A DNA stretch of 64,000 nt from Bacteroidaceae bacterium (lineage in GTDB: Bacteria > Bacteroidota > Bacteroidia > Bacteroidales > Bacteroidaceae). Position numbers and translations under genes: made by a program. The notes under the pieces were generated by a model that saw only the letters and a program-made list of their open reading frames with translations, had not been told where the DNA came from and ran no database searches. The stretch is taken from NCBI GenBank assembly GCA_017555585.1, contig JAFZGA010000009.1, positions 1 through 64,000 of the forward strand, written 5' to 3'. This document shows, in pieces, positions 1 to 6,553 of this stretch. The first letter of the stretch is position 1. Each line of letters begins with the position of its first letter.

Positions 1-119
1 GTTCATTCAACAATTTCATTGCAAATGCTTTGGGTGCTATCGCTGCGTATTGTTTCTTTGACAAGAAACCCGCCATTGACGTGGAATTTGTCAATGACGG
101 GCAACTTTCTTTATTCTAA
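1..119 (+). CDS. C-terminal end of an unrecognised protein (5' end outside window)
   Basis: An open frame enters from the left edge in phase 3 and stops at TAA 117-119. It gives the last 38 residues of a protein ending in ...FVNDGQLSLF. The tail is moderately hydrophobic with two aromatic clusters (AAYCFF and VEFV). A terminal QLSLF is seen in several unrelated DNA-modifying enzymes, but 38 residues are not enough to assign a family. The stretch that follows is filled with repeats, so this gene may belong to an accessory region. I do not recognise it. Confidence 0.5.
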   Translation, partial: SFNNFIANALGAIAAYCFFDKKPAIDVEFVNDGQLSLF

Positions 120-414
120 AATTATATCGAACTCACGTTAATATATATCCGCATTTTGCTCAAACAGTCCTCGCACAATGGCCTGAAAACAAACGGCCTT
201 GCGTTGGATTTTTCAACGGTGCCGTTCCGCCGTTGGCAGGGAATTGCTTCTATCGCGATGGAGTGTAACGACGAGAGATCTCTCCCATTTGGTCGATATG
301 ACAAGGCCCGCGTGCTTGTCGCATGCACTCTGTCAGTACGACAGCATCGCGGTTTCCATCAGCAAAAGTAACTTCAAAACATAACCGGCACCGATAAAAA
401 CACAACGGAAATCC

Positions 415-519
415 CTGTCTTGAGCAGGCCATTGTGTGAGAATGTTTGAGTGCAGCATGGGTGTAATTTTTCTTATACAGCCATGCGGAGCGAGTTTCGC
501 AACACCCTGCTCAAGACAG
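415..519. repeat. 14-bp inverted repeat, arms 77 bp apart
   Basis: Arm one (415-428, CTGTCTTGAGCAGG) and arm two (506-519, CCTGCTCAAGACAG) are perfect reverse complements. The 77-bp spacer has a second, shorter complementarity around CATGGGTG/CAGCCATG. It could form a long hairpin or mark the ends of a small degenerate element. No coding content is seen between the arms. Confidence 0.55.
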
Positions 520-619
520 ATAGGATTGAAGTGGCAAGTTTGTTGCGACTGAAGAATGTTGCTTGCAACTTGTGAACAAAGCAACAAACGACTGTTTTTT
601 ACGTGTGCCGGGCGCTTTG

Positions 620-644
620 TGTACTTTGGCGCGACCAAAGTACA
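620..644. repeat. Hairpin, 10-bp perfect stem
   Basis: TGTACTTTGG (620-629) and CCAAAGTACA (635-644) are perfect complements around a 5-nt CGCGA loop. It lies after a GC-rich GCCGGGCGC stretch. The form 'TTTGG-CGCGA-CCAAA' resembles dispersed intergenic hairpins I associate with Bacteroidales genomes. No T-tract follows, so a terminator role is unlikely. Confidence 0.5.
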
Positions 645-685
645 TGAAAGAAAGACTACAAAATGAATAAACAACAGAAGCGTTA

Positions 686-897
686 AGGTTAAAAACTACC
701 AAATAATACAATACACGCTCATAGAGTTTTTTTCGTGCAAGCCCTCAACAACACGTCTCGTCACTTCGTTCCATCGATATGACATAGTTCGCGAGGTTAA
801 AAACTACCAAAGAATACAATAAACACTGTAAGATATTTTTTCGTGCAATCCCTCAACAAAACGTCTCGTCACAGCATTCCATCGGCATGACACGCTT
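686..897. repeat. Tandem direct repeat, two 108-bp units
   Basis: AGGTTAAAAACTACCAAA begins at 686 and again at 794. The similarity runs on through a TTTTTTCGTGCAA block, CCTCAACAA(C/A)ACGTCTCGTCAC and a CCATCG(A/G)(T/C)ATGACA block. Period is 108 bp with substitutions spread along both units, so the duplication is not recent. Its last block resembles, in reverse, part of the repeats at 4853-5048 and 6043-6240. Confidence 0.65.
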
Positions 898-965
898 CAC
901 ACTTTCCAACAGCAGAGGTAATCCCAAAACAAAACCTACACAGTTTGAGACCGGCATTATTACAA

Positions 966-1001
966 AAAATGGACGCCGTAAAAAAACACAGCGCCCATTT
1001 T
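966..1001 (-). terminator. Terminator of the acyl-CoA ligase operon
   Basis: AAAATGGACGC (966-976) pairs with GCGCCCATTTT (991-1001) with one mismatch. Read on the minus strand, the hairpin lies about 25 bp beyond the stop codon at 1025 and ends in a T-rich run. Confidence 0.6.
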
Positions 1002-1024
1002 CAATTATGAAAATGCAAAAAGAA

Positions 1025-2698
1025 TTACTTATACATGAATCGCTTGATACTCAATTTAGGAGTCTTTTCAAAAGGCTCATTCTTTATCTCGCATACAGTA
1101 ATCTTACTGTAAACCGGCAATTTCGCATTCAGTTCAGCAATATTTGCCTCCATCGCTTTATGAAGCTCCTCAGGAGAAACACCAGCCTCTTTCACAGCAT
1201 CAGGGTTAGGAACAATAATAGCAGCCAATCCATGCTTACGACCTACAATCAACGACTCAGCAACCATTGGCAACTGGTTCACAAGATCCTCGATCTCCTC
1301 AGGATAAACATTCTGACCATTAGCTGTAAGAATCATATTCTTGCAACGGCCCTTGATGAAGATATTCTCATTCTTGTCCATGAGGCCCATATCACCGGTC
1401 TTCAACCAGCCGTCGCGTGTAAATGTAGCATTCGTTGCCTCTGGATTCTTATAGTAACCGTCCATAACCGAAGCACCCTTTGCCTGAATCTCTCCCGGAA
1501 TCTTCGATGGGTTGCTTGAATCGATACGTATCTCAACACCAGGGTGAGCCACAGCACCGCATGAGCGGATAACGAAATCCTGCCATCTCTTGTAGCTCAA
1601 GAGCGGACCGCACTCAGTCATACCGTAACCTACACAATATGGTAGTTTCACCTTCTTCATCACCTTCTCGACCTCCTTGTTCAATGCCGCACCACCAAGA
1701 ATGATACCGCCCTTCTCGATATTGCCACCGAACGTAGCAACGAGTGTCGAGCGCACCTTCTTATATATTACAGAGTTCAATCCCGGTATTGTAAGCAACA
1801 CTCTCATCAGAGGTTTCTGCAATGTAGGCATTACCTTTGCGCGGAAAATTTTCTCTATGAGCAAAGGAACAGTAAGGAACATGAAAGGCTTCACATCGGC
1901 AAGAGCCTTCAACAGACGTGCAGGGATAGGCTTCTCGGTAAATATATTGACGTGGCAACCACATGTAAGCGGATATACGAAGTCGAAAATCTGTCCGAAG
2001 ATATGTGCCAACGGAAGGATTGACAACAGAGTATCCTTTGCCTCTGCAGGGATATGGTCACGGGCAAACTGTACGTTCGAAGAAATTGAGCGTGCCGACA
2101 ACATTACACCCTTTGGCGAGCTGCTTGTACCCGATGTATAGCTGATGACAGCCAACGCGTCCAAATCGTCCTTCTTGTAATTCACATGCTCAGGAGTTAC
2201 ACCTTTAGGGAAACGCTTGGCAAACGCGGCATCAACCTTCTCGTTCATATCAGCAAGTCTCTCGTTGCAGTCAACAAGCACCTTGAGGTCAGCAACAGAC
2301 ACAAGACCGCAGAAATCGGCAAAGCCATCGAACTGCGACAGTATTCCGTCACGCTTCAGACCACCATAGATAGAATCATCAACCATAAGCAGACGGCTGT
2401 CCGAGAGACGTGTCAGGTCAGCTATATTCTGTGGAAGGAAATCGGCAAGCAAAGGCACACACACAGCATCGTATGTAACCACAGCCAAATATGCGATACA
2501 CCACTCGGCAGAGTTACGTGAGCAGATAGCAATCTTCTCACCCTTCTTGATACCACACTCCTCGAACAGCAAGTGCATCTTCTCTATTCCCGATGCAACA
2601 TCACCATAAGTGTATGTATTTGCACCATAGTTGCTCAATGCCGGAGCATTCCAGTTGGTCTTGATAGACTCATCAACGTAAGACAAAAAGTGTTTCAT
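1025..2698 (-). CDS. AMP-dependent acyl-CoA synthetase (fatty acid-CoA ligase type), copy 1
   Basis: A 557-residue member of the ANL adenylating superfamily, which activates a carboxylic acid with ATP and joins it to CoA. Visible motifs are the AMP-binding loop YTSGTSSSPKGVM, the YGMTECGPL block, the hinge region GWLKTGDMG followed by IKGRCKNMI, and a C-terminal KLSIKRFM that supplies the catalytic lysine. The overall form fits FadD-like fatty acyl ligases; the chain length used cannot be read from the sequence. The start is taken at MKHFLSY (2698), because the upstream paralogue begins at the matching MKHYLSY. A frame starting 27 bp earlier has no such support. The gene lies 34 bp downstream of its paralogue on the same strand and is probably cotranscribed with it. 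Confidence 0.85.
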   Translation of the reverse strand: MKHFLSYVDESIKTNWNAPALSNYGANTYTYGDVASGIEKMHLLFEECGIKKGEKIAICSRNSAEWCIAYLAVVTYDAVCVPLLADFLPQNIADLTRLSDSRLLMVDDSIYGGLKRDGILSQFDGFADFCGLVSVADLKVLVDCNERLADMNEKVDAAFAKRFPKGVTPEHVNYKKDDLDALAVISYTSGTSSSPKGVMLSARSISSNVQFARDHIPAEAKDTLLSILPLAHIFGQIFDFVYPLTCGCHVNIFTEKPIPARLLKALADVKPFMFLTVPLLIEKIFRAKVMPTLQKPLMRVLLTIPGLNSVIYKKVRSTLVATFGGNIEKGGIILGGAALNKEVEKVMKKVKLPYCVGYGMTECGPLLSYKRWQDFVIRSCGAVAHPGVEIRIDSSNPSKIPGEIQAKGASVMDGYYKNPEATNATFTRDGWLKTGDMGLMDKNENIFIKGRCKNMILTANGQNVYPEEIEDLVNQLPMVAESLIVGRKHGLAAIIVPNPDAVKEAGVSPEELHKAMEANIAELNAKLPVYSKITVCEIKNEPFEKTPKLSIKRFMYK

Positions 2699-2732
2699 AA
2701 TATCTATTTGATTATTTATTGTCAATTATATA

Positions 2733-4412
2733 TCAGTTATACATAAATCTCTTGATACTCTGCTTCGGTGTTTTCTCGAATGGCTCATTGCGGAACTCAC
2801 AACGTGCTATCTGGCTATATGCAGGGAGCTTTGCATTGAGTGCGAATACCTCCTTCTCAACAAGAAGCGTTGCCTGTTCGCCGCTTATTCCACTGTTTTT
2901 TGCCATATCCTGATCAACAACCACAAGCGCAACAATGGCATGGTTTCTGCCAACGACAAGGCTCTCAGCAACATATGGGATGCGGTTCACAAGGTCCTCA
3001 ATCTCCTCGGGATAGATATTCTGTCCACTACCGGTAAGAATCATATTCTTGCAGCGTCCCTTGATGAATACAGTACCGTAACGGTCCTGTGTACCCATGT
3101 CACCGGTCTTTAGCCAACCGTCACTTGTAAAGGCAGCCTTTGTAGCCTCTTCGTTCTTGTAATATCCAGTTGTAACCACAGCACCGCGCACCTGTATCTC
3201 ACCGGGGAACTTCGACGGACGTTCCGAGTCGATACGCAACTCAAGGTTACCGTCCACCACGCCACCTCTGTCGTCAATTGACGGGTGAGCCGATGCCACA
3301 TAGCTGATGAGCGGACCGCACTCAGTCATGCCATAACCCACAGCATAAGGTATTCTGATTTTCTTCATCACCTTATCCACGTCCTTGCTTATGGCAGCAC
3401 CGCCAATAAAGAAACCGGCCTTGGCGAGATTACCGCCGAAAGTATCAATAATCTTGGAACGTACCTTATTTAATATAAGCCTGCGCACACCCGGTATAGA
3501 GAGCAGGAATTTCATTACAGGCTTCTTGAGGGTAGGTATCACCTTTGAACGGAACACCTTTTCCACAAGCAGGGGCACTGTGAGGAATATGAACGGCTTC
3601 ACTGCAGCCAGAGCCTTCAGCAGACGCGCAGGAACAGGTTTCTCAGTAAAGATATTGATGTGGCAACCGCATGAGAAAAGGAAAAGGAAGTCGAATGCGA
3701 GACCGAAAATATGTGCAAACGGCAATATAGAGAGCGTGTTGCCACCCTCATTCACAGCCACGGGAACAAGCTTTCGTGCAATCTCCACATTACCCGACAG
3801 TGATCTCGCAGGCAGCATCACACCCTTTGGCGAGCTGCTTGTGCCCGATGTATAGCTGATGACAGCCAGGCTGTCGTTGTCACCCTTGTTAAGGTCGACG
3901 TCATTCACACTCATGCCACATGGGTAACGCTCCATATATATCTTTTCAACGTCACTCGGCTTTACGTTCAGCTTTTCCTCGTATCCTTCAACAGCTGTCC
4001 ATGTCACAATATCTACAATAGCAGTCAGCTTCTCAGCTGTAGCAGACTTACAAAGCACATTGTCGCGTTTCATGCCCGCCAGGACACCCTTATCGACAAA
4101 AAGCAGCTTGCTGTCCGAAGCCACTGTAAGATTCATGACATTCTCAGGAAGGAAATCCGACAATAAAGGAACGGCAACAGCCTCATACGAAGCTATGGCG
4201 AGGAAAGCTACGCACCATTCGGCAGAACTTCTTGCACAGATGGCAATGTGGTCACCTTTCTTTATACCGCATTGCTCAAAGAGTATGTGTAATTTCGCGA
4301 TATTGATGGCGACATCGGAATACTTCAATGTGTTATCGCCGTAGTTGCTGATAGCCGGCTTGTTCCAATTCTCCTTTATCGCTTGTTCTATGTACGACAA
4401 GTAATGTTTCAT
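2733..4412 (-). CDS. AMP-dependent acyl-CoA synthetase (fatty acid-CoA ligase type), copy 2
   Basis: A 559-residue acyl-CoA ligase closely similar to its downstream neighbour along the whole length, so the two arose by tandem duplication. It has the same YTSGTSSSPKGVM nucleotide loop, YGMTECGPL block, GWLKTGDMG hinge and KQSIKRFM lysine motif. It also has a short insertion (around ASAHPSIDDRGG) after the TECGPL block where copy 1 differs. The start is set at MKHYLSY (4412): a promoter -10-like GAACTTTG lies at 4450-4457, so the ATG near 4466 falls upstream of the likely transcript. It is first gene of a two-gene operon. Keeping two paralogues suggests different substrates or regulation, which is inference. 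Confidence 0.85.
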   Translation of the reverse strand: MKHYLSYIEQAIKENWNKPAISNYGDNTLKYSDVAINIAKLHILFEQCGIKKGDHIAICARSSAEWCVAFLAIASYEAVAVPLLSDFLPENVMNLTVASDSKLLFVDKGVLAGMKRDNVLCKSATAEKLTAIVDIVTWTAVEGYEEKLNVKPSDVEKIYMERYPCGMSVNDVDLNKGDNDSLAVISYTSGTSSSPKGVMLPARSLSGNVEIARKLVPVAVNEGGNTLSILPFAHIFGLAFDFLFLFSCGCHINIFTEKPVPARLLKALAAVKPFIFLTVPLLVEKVFRSKVIPTLKKPVMKFLLSIPGVRRLILNKVRSKIIDTFGGNLAKAGFFIGGAAISKDVDKVMKKIRIPYAVGYGMTECGPLISYVASAHPSIDDRGGVVDGNLELRIDSERPSKFPGEIQVRGAVVTTGYYKNEEATKAAFTSDGWLKTGDMGTQDRYGTVFIKGRCKNMILTGSGQNIYPEEIEDLVNRIPYVAESLVVGRNHAIVALVVVDQDMAKNSGISGEQATLLVEKEVFALNAKLPAYSQIARCEFRNEPFEKTPKQSIKRFMYN

Positions 4413-4449
4413 CAGTGATTTTTTAATCTTGTTTTCATTAATTCCGGTG

Positions 4450-4457
4450 CAAAGTTC
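4450..4457 (-). promoter_or_regulatory. -7 promoter element of the acyl-CoA ligase operon
   Basis: On the minus strand GAACTTTG followed by CACCGG resembles the Bacteroidales -7 box TAnnTTTG. A good -33 TTTG at the usual 19-21 bp was not found, so this is a partial match. Confidence 0.4.
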
Positions 4458-4466
4458 GCATATCAT

Positions 4467-4852
4467 TTCGAAAAGTGCTATTTTGCGCGATATATAGTAT
4501 ATAATGTTGGTTAAAACACGAAATATGTGGCGAAATTCATTATTTAGTGGCGAAATAATTTTTGATTTCTACTGATTTTATGGCGTTTTTCCCACATTTC
4601 GCCACATATTTCAATACCACATGTACATTTTGAACAAAAACGAGCTGTTATTTTAGGTAATAATATAGGTGTTGACCCAAACATATAAAATACCGCGTTT
4701 TTGTCATATCGAACGTATGTGAGAATGTTGTGATTGCGCGAGTTAAACATGAAGTTTTCTTCAATGTTTTACAACGAGCACAAACAACATCGCCGAAGGC
4801 AAATCTCAAACACCGTTTTTAGAGATCCCCCAGCCCTCGCACATCACATTCC
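4467..4852. repeat. Non-coding stretch with a 17-bp inverted repeat (4520-4612)
   Basis: No gene is seen. GAAATATGTGGCGAAAT (4520-4536) and ATTTCGCCACATATTTC (4596-4612) are perfect reverse complements 59 bp apart. A third partial copy, GTGGCGAAAT, lies at 4548-4557 in the direct orientation. The sites are upstream of the acyl-CoA ligase promoter. They could be operators, or arms of a degenerate element. The rest (4613-4852) is AT-rich with nothing recognisable. Confidence 0.55.
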
Positions 4853-5048
4853 TTCGTCTTGGCGGATACTATCCGCCAATATTGAGTATCAGGGTTTTCA
4901 ACCCAAAAAAACGCCAACCATGTCATGCCGACAGAGCGAAGCGACGAAAGTTTAGTTCGACGATGCTTGCAGTAATAGTCACGCGTAGTGCTGGTGTAAT
5001 TAGCACCGCGTAGGATACGGTAAGCAAGCATTGTCAAAGCATCTCTTT
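4853..5048. repeat. Structured direct repeat, copy A (left flank of DUF4160/HTH pair)
   Basis: About 196 bp nearly identical to 6043-6240. Within the last 138 bp (4911-5048) I count one substitution between copies. The element holds a small hairpin GGCGGATA/TATCCGCC and a long nested one at 4963-5031. In the long one ATGCTTGC pairs with GCAAGCAT, ACGCG with CGCGT, and GTGCT with AGCAC around a short loop. The copies point the same way and bracket two genes. Open frames on the minus strand inside both copies encode the same peptide; I treat them as a by-product of the repeat. Confidence 0.85.
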
Positions 5049-5194
5049 TTAAACACCAGCACGTCTTGACTGCCAAGATGTTGAATCCGTTATATCCTTT
5101 GGCAATTTTTAACCTTGTATAGCACGAAATAATCTGCAAAAAAGTTGTAGGTTATAAAATTATTACCCATTTTTGCAAAAACAATATTAATAAT

Positions 5195-5434
5195 ATGCCA
5201 ACTATTTTTATTCTATTCGGTTTTAGATTTCTGTTTTATGCTAATGATCATGAACCAATTCATGATCATGTTGTAAAAGGAAATATACATGCTAAATTCA
5301 CAATCAGCCCAGTGGCTTTGGTCGAAAATCACGGTTTGAAACCTTCCGAAATAAAAATGGCAGAATCTGTTATTGAAGAGAATGCCGAGATTATTGCTGA
5401 ACACTGGAATAAGTTTTTTAATAACAATAAATAA
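5195..5434 (+). CDS. DUF4160 family small protein
   Basis: A 79-residue protein with the DUF4160 signature: start MPTIF, FGFRFLFYANDHEPIH followed by a second His (HDHV), then a beta-rich KFTISP block and a C-terminal helix ending in an acidic/aromatic EHWNKFF. DUF4160 genes are commonly found directly upstream of a DUF2442 gene, as here. The pair has been suggested to act as a toxin-antitoxin-like or regulatory unit, but no biochemical function is established. The stop is 10 bp before the next gene. The pair sits between two direct repeats, which suggests it may have arrived, or could be lost, as a unit. Confidence 0.8.
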   Translation: MPTIFILFGFRFLFYANDHEPIHDHVVKGNIHAKFTISPVALVENHGLKPSEIKMAESVIEENAEIIAEHWNKFFNNNK

Positions 5435-5444
5435 AATTTGCCTT

Positions 5445-5846
5445 ATGATGACTATTGAAAAGATTTGGATTACCGATACTGCGGTATGGATCAGAACGGT
5501 CGATGGTCGCGAGGCTTGCGAAAAGTTCTCGGACTATCCACGACTGAAGTATGCAACACCTGAGCAACGTAATAATTATACAGCAGATGCTTTTGGTATA
5601 CATTGGGAGGAGATTGATGAGGATTTGAGTTTTGAAGGATTTTTTAGTCCAAAGAGTACCAATGTTTTGTATGAACTATTTATGGCTCATCCGGAAATCA
5701 ATGCTTCTGCTGTAGCTCGTCGCCTGGGAATGGCTCAGAGTCTTCTTGCACAGTATATCAATGGTACTAAACGTCCGTCTGATGAAAGGCTTGAATGTAT
5801 TAAGGCGGAGATTAGATTGATTGGTTCCGAATTGTTGGCGGTATAA
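5445..5846 (+). CDS. DUF2442-like protein with C-terminal helix-turn-helix
   Basis: 133 residues from the ATG at 5445, ten bases after the DUF4160 stop. A longer reading from 5373 would overlap DUF4160 and adds a segment unlike the family. The N-terminal half (1-75) has the short beta-strand pattern of DUF2442 (IEKIWITDTAVWI, then FSDYPRL and a LSFEGFF end). The C-terminal half is a helix-turn-helix of the XRE kind: NASAVARRLGMAQSLLAQYI followed by NGTKRPSDERL. It therefore probably binds DNA, perhaps its own promoter, and would be the antitoxin or regulator if the pair is a toxin-antitoxin unit. That role is inference. Confidence 0.75.
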   Translation: MMTIEKIWITDTAVWIRTVDGREACEKFSDYPRLKYATPEQRNNYTADAFGIHWEEIDEDLSFEGFFSPKSTNVLYELFMAHPEINASAVARRLGMAQSLLAQYINGTKRPSDERLECIKAEIRLIGSELLAV

Positions 5847-5862
5847 TGCTGATGTGTTTCAT

Positions 5863-5896
5863 AAACCAGCCGATTTGCTGGCAAATCGGCTGGTTT
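5863..5896 (+). terminator. Terminator after the DUF4160/HTH pair
   Basis: A palindrome with 16-bp perfect arms (AAACCAGCCGATTTGC and its complement) separated by only TG, 16 bp after the stop at 5846. It ends in GGTTTGTAT, so the T-tract is weak. Confidence 0.65.
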
Positions 5897-6042
5897 GTAT
5901 ATTGATTAATATTGTGGCGTATTCTTTTGTTTGCGATTTCGTAGGGACAAACCAGTATGTCCACCCAAAGAAAGCGCCCTACTCTACTAATTTTAACACA
6001 CTAATTCACAGTGTTTTCAACACACTTGATTAATGCATTACA

Positions 6043-6240
6043 TTCGTCTTGGCGGATATGCTATCCGCCAAGAGTGAGTATCAGGGTTTGCAACCCGAAA
6101 AAACGCCAACCATGTCATGCCGACAGAGCGAAGCGACGAAAGTTTAGTTCGACGATGCTTGCAGTAATAGTCACGCGTAGTGCTGGTGTAATTAGCACCG
6201 CGTGGGATACGGTAAGCAAGCATTGTCAAAGCATCTCTTT
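6043..6240. repeat. Structured direct repeat, copy B (right flank of DUF4160/HTH pair)
   Basis: Same element as 4853-5048 in the same orientation, starting 1,190 bp further on. The 5' third differs by several substitutions and small indels; the 3' 138 bp (6103-6240) differ by one base. The nested hairpin lies at 6155-6223. The direct orientation would allow recombination that deletes the gene pair. I saw no target-site duplication. Confidence 0.85.
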
Positions 6241-6553
6241 GTGGCATGGCGTATCAATTAAGCAGCCATTATTCCACAGCACTTAGAGGGACAAGAGATT
6301 TCTTTACAAAACAACTTTACAAGAAACGGTTTTTACGCTGCGGTTTCAGAAATTCAAACAGCTTTTAAACACTATACATGGTAAAAAAACACCGTTTTAT
6401 TTAATTATTGTAAACTTTCACACGATTGTATTGTTTTTTCTATAAAAATAAATGATAATTGCCTAATTTTTACTATCTTTGCGCAGATATTGCGTAGCCC
6501 TCAAAAAGGACTTTGTTTTTGAACTTATTTTAATCAACTTAATAACAAATTTT
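6241..6553 (+). promoter_or_regulatory. Upstream region and -7 box of the secreted lectin-like protein
   Basis: No gene in these 313 bp. TATCTTTG at 6474-6481 is an exact Bacteroidales -7 box, giving a leader of about 70 nt before the ATG at 6554. A clean -33 TTTG at 19-21 bp was not found. Upstream is AT-rich with an A-tract at 6384-6390. Confidence 0.6.

Larger units (their letters stand above)
120..1024. other. Repeat-dense non-coding stretch
   Basis: About 900 bp with no convincing gene. The open frames here are short, overlap one another on both strands and lack family signatures. The stretch holds several hairpins and direct repeats, listed separately. They include sequences of the type CGTC(T/G)CGTCAC...TCGATATGAC, which reappear in altered form near 4.9, 6.1 and 13.1 kb. 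It separates the gene at the left edge from the 3' end of the acyl-CoA ligase operon. Confidence 0.6.

Noticed and set aside
260..360. Possible tRNA-like fold in a run of short palindromes (GAGAGATCTCTC, GCATGC)
   Set aside because: No acceptor stem, anticodon arm or T-loop arrangement can be drawn. No tRNA was found anywhere in the window.
887..1519. 210-residue plus-strand frame
   Set aside because: It lies mostly antisense to the acyl-CoA ligase gene and its product has no family features.
4819..5139. A minus-strand frame with the same peptide as one at 6038-6247
   Set aside because: The shared peptide only reflects the direct repeat. It overlaps a hairpin, has no signature and no ribosome-binding site.
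4853..6240. Composite transposon or CRISPR-like arrangement of repeats
   Set aside because: No transposase lies between or next to the copies. The spacing is a single 990-bp block, so it is not a spacer array.
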